Shown here in pieces: positions 62,310 to 64,000 of a DNA stretch of 64,000 nt. The stretch is from Calditrichota bacterium (lineage in GTDB: Bacteria > Calditrichota > Calditrichia > Calditrichales > Calditrichaceae), in the NCBI GenBank assembly GCA_024278755.1, contig JAJRSO010000013.1, forward strand, positions 1 to 64,000, given 5' to 3'. The position numbers and the translations under genes were made by a program. The notes beneath the pieces were generated by a model that made no database searches, was not told the DNA's origin, and worked only from the letters and a program-made list of their open reading frames with translations. Every line of letters begins with the position of its first letter. The first letter of the stretch is position 1.

Positions 62310-64000
62310 CTATTTAATAATAGCCAGCTTACCACGTTTGGTACCAACCGGCGATTTAACCACGTAAAAATAAACGCCAAAGGCGATATCCAGATTTTCT
62401 TTATTTTTCAAATTCCAGTTTGCTGTACCGTTAAAATTACCGCTTTGCTGCGGAACTACTGTGGCAACCAATTCTCCCGCCGCGGTAAAGATATAAATTT
62501 TACTATCCTGCGGAAGATGGGTAAAAGTCACTTTGCGCTCTCCGCGTCCGCTGGTTATGGTTGGAGGCAGTGGCGCTTCATGCGCATTGGCCACAACGTA
62601 TGGATTGGGCACTACCTTAATCTTATCCATCTCAGACGCTGCTTTTTTCAGATTGATTTCCGGTTTACTGGTTACCAGTACAAATTCATCCCCTCTGCGA
62701 AATGATTTGCTTACATTTAAGTGCAGATTATCGCCCGATTGAATATCCAGCGTATCGCCGATAAATTTAATTTCCCAGGTGTAGTTAAGTTTACCGTTCA
62801 CCTCTTCTTCAAAAAACAAGATACCATCATTCAAATGAAGATCGTAATACCCATTCTCATTTGGCGTCGGATAGACTGTTGGCGCCAATAAAAACTTAAT
62901 TGGTTTTTTAAGCGTCTTATTATAGATACTAAAATTCACCGGGGTTGCCGGGACTCCTAAAGAATCAATTGAGTAACTAACAACGGTATCGGAAAAAACG
63001 ATTTCGTAGTTATTAGGGGTTTTATGCCCGCGCAAAGTTAATTGGGCGCTAACAATTATATCTTCAGTGGAAAACACATATTCCGCCACATCGGGTCGAT
63101 TCCAGCCCGATGTGGAATCAATATTTTGTATCCGGTTGTAATTGATAAATGATAATTCAAGCCCATCAAAAATATCGGTATCAAATTGTGTAGCGTCTTC
63201 ATCGTCCTGAATGGTACCGATGTATTCGCTATTGTACACGGGAAAATATGAATACGATATCCGGCAGGTTTCGCCGATTTCGAGCGTTCGATTCGGATCT
63301 TCTCCATTAATTTTAATTGTGCCTTTTACCGGGTCCACAACATACGCGGCGGCGCTAACAACCGTACCGTCCGACTTTTTAACCACAACAGAGGCCGCAT
63401 CCAGGTTTTGTTTTTTCAGACTTACAAAGCTACTGTCTTCAAAAAGGATTTCATCCGTATAAATCGTTTGATCCTTAACCCGGTAAAACGAGGTAACCGG
63501 CCAAAACTCATCGGGATCATTTAAATCCACATTCGGTTCATTACTGTCAGGCAAACCATTTCCATTTAGATCGTCCTCTGCCAGATTCCAGTCGTTGTCA
63601 TTGTCAATACCATCGTTACTGCTGTCAAAAAAATCCACCAGATACTCGCGGTCACCAATGGCCTTTTCATCGACAATTTTTAAGGAAACAGTTCCATCCG
63701 CAGGGCCCTTGGAATGCAACAATATCCCCTCCTGCTGATTGGTTGTAAATCCGGCCGTATTGGTCCCCGGGATAACGCGTACCGTATTTTTCCCGGTGGT
63801 CACGGTCCCGTCCGATAACACAGTTACAAGAAAAGGACTTTCCGCCGGGAAAACATCCAGACTATCATCGCCGGTGTCATAAGCGCTAATGGCATAATAA
63901 TACACTCTGCCGTTTTCCACATCCCTGTCCACGTAAGAGTGACGCAATCCCGTTTCACTGCCAAGGTTCCATGAATAGCCGTTGGCAGCATCTTCCAGTT
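62310..64000 (-). CDS. Large exported protein, 3' end only (5' end off window)
   Basis: The frame stays open to the right edge; the Met at 63947 is internal because coding sequence (LEDAANGYSWNLGSETGLRH) continues upstream in frame. The visible 560 residues include an Asn/Asp-rich calcium-binding-like stretch (DSSNDGIDNDNDWNLAEDDLNGNGLPDSNEPN in part), beta-rich modules and a C-terminal repeat ending in IAFGVYFYVVKSPVGTKRGKLAIIK, a type IX-like sorting end. The EDLNGNG stretch resembles thrombospondin type 3 or EF-like repeats. The gene is 7 bases upstream of the PorV-like gene, so they are likely cotranscribed. Confidence 0.85.
   Translation of the reverse strand, partial: LEDAANGYSWNLGSETGLRHSYVDRDVENGRVYYYAISAYDTGDDSLDVFPAESPFLVTVLSDGTVTTGKNTVRVIPGTNTAGFTTNQQEGILLHSKGPADGTVSLKIVDEKAIGDREYLVDFFDSSNDGIDNDNDWNLAEDDLNGNGLPDSNEPNVDLNDPDEFWPVTSFYRVKDQTIYTDEILFEDSSFVSLKKQNLDAASVVVKKSDGTVVSAAAYVVDPVKGTIKINGEDPNRTLEIGETCRISYSYFPVYNSEYIGTIQDDEDATQFDTDIFDGLELSFINYNRIQNIDSTSGWNRPDVAEYVFSTEDIIVSAQLTLRGHKTPNNYEIVFSDTVVSYSIDSLGVPATPVNFSIYNKTLKKPIKFLLAPTVYPTPNENGYYDLHLNDGILFFEEEVNGKLNYTWEIKFIGDTLDIQSGDNLHLNVSKSFRRGDEFVLVTSKPEINLKKAASEMDKIKVVPNPYVVANAHEAPLPPTITSGRGERKVTFTHLPQDSKIYIFTAAGELVATVVPQQSGNFNGTANWNLKNKENLDIAFGVYFYVVKSPVGTKRGKLAIIK

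Noticed and set aside
1-64000. CRISPR arrays, tRNA or rRNA genes, insertion sequences, prophage
   Set aside because: I looked for spaced direct repeats, cloverleaf-like conserved arms, transposase motifs and phage structural genes and saw none; a covariance-model scan would be the decisive test for RNA genes.

Overview
The window looks like chromosomal DNA from a Gram-negative bacterium of the FCB superphylum, most likely a Calditrichota-like lineage. Three large exported proteins end in a type IX (Por) style C-terminal sorting module. Two of these carry the phrase YPNPFNP, and one sits beside a PorV/PorQ-like outer-membrane protein. The taxonomic placement is an inference from these protein styles, not from a marker-gene search. 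I see no rRNA, tRNA, CRISPR array, prophage or insertion sequence.

Layout. 1-2500: end of an exported endonuclease/exonuclease/phosphatase-like lipoprotein, then a very AT-rich stretch with a beta-CASP metallo-hydrolase that carries a signal peptide. 2507-10632 (minus): operon valS - DUF4139 protein - PEGA-repeat membrane protein - rarA - hypothetical. 11004-11973 (plus): two small membrane proteins. 12160-19036 (minus): prfA, yqhQ-like, rpmE (frameshifted), rho, folC, a membrane protein and uppS. 19346-24976 (plus): M48 protease lipoprotein, a small protein, an NlpC/P60-like lipoprotein, then a tight three-gene set of K+ channel, cyclic-nucleotide-binding protein and a HEAT-like protein with a Cys-rich tail. 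25265-31373 (plus): ssb, then nucleoside salvage (cdd, udk, tdk, nupC, punA) with sppA inside. 31482-37947 (plus): two exported proteins (one FecR-like), an outer-membrane barrel and a CHASE2 adenylate cyclase. 38035-38566 (minus): groES and a glutaredoxin. 38822-44868 (plus): uppP, SNF transporter, holA, ECF sigma and anti-sigma factors, a GAF protein and a small zinc-ribbon protein. 44973-46769 (minus): phosphodiesterase and MFS transporter. 47036-57976 (minus): an alpha-glucan locus with three GH13 enzymes, a TrmB-like regulator and a sodium-solute symporter. 58207-64000 (minus): large exported proteins and the PorV-like protein.

How it fits together. The starch locus reads as a complete module: cell-surface or secreted amylases and a pullulanase cut alpha-glucans, a Na+ symporter may import a product, and the TrmB-like protein probably senses sugar. 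The plus-strand centre holds two pieces of a possible cAMP circuit: an envelope-linked FecR/barrel/CHASE2-cyclase operon, and a K+ channel next to a separate cNMP-binding protein.

Three genes have reading-frame or start anomalies. rpmE lacks one base in a T run. A GH13 lipoprotein gene is split at a T10 tract. The pullulanase N-terminus, with a CBM41-like sequence, lies in frame upstream of any ATG, GTG or TTG. These may be sequence errors, phase variation or real decay; the sequence alone cannot decide.
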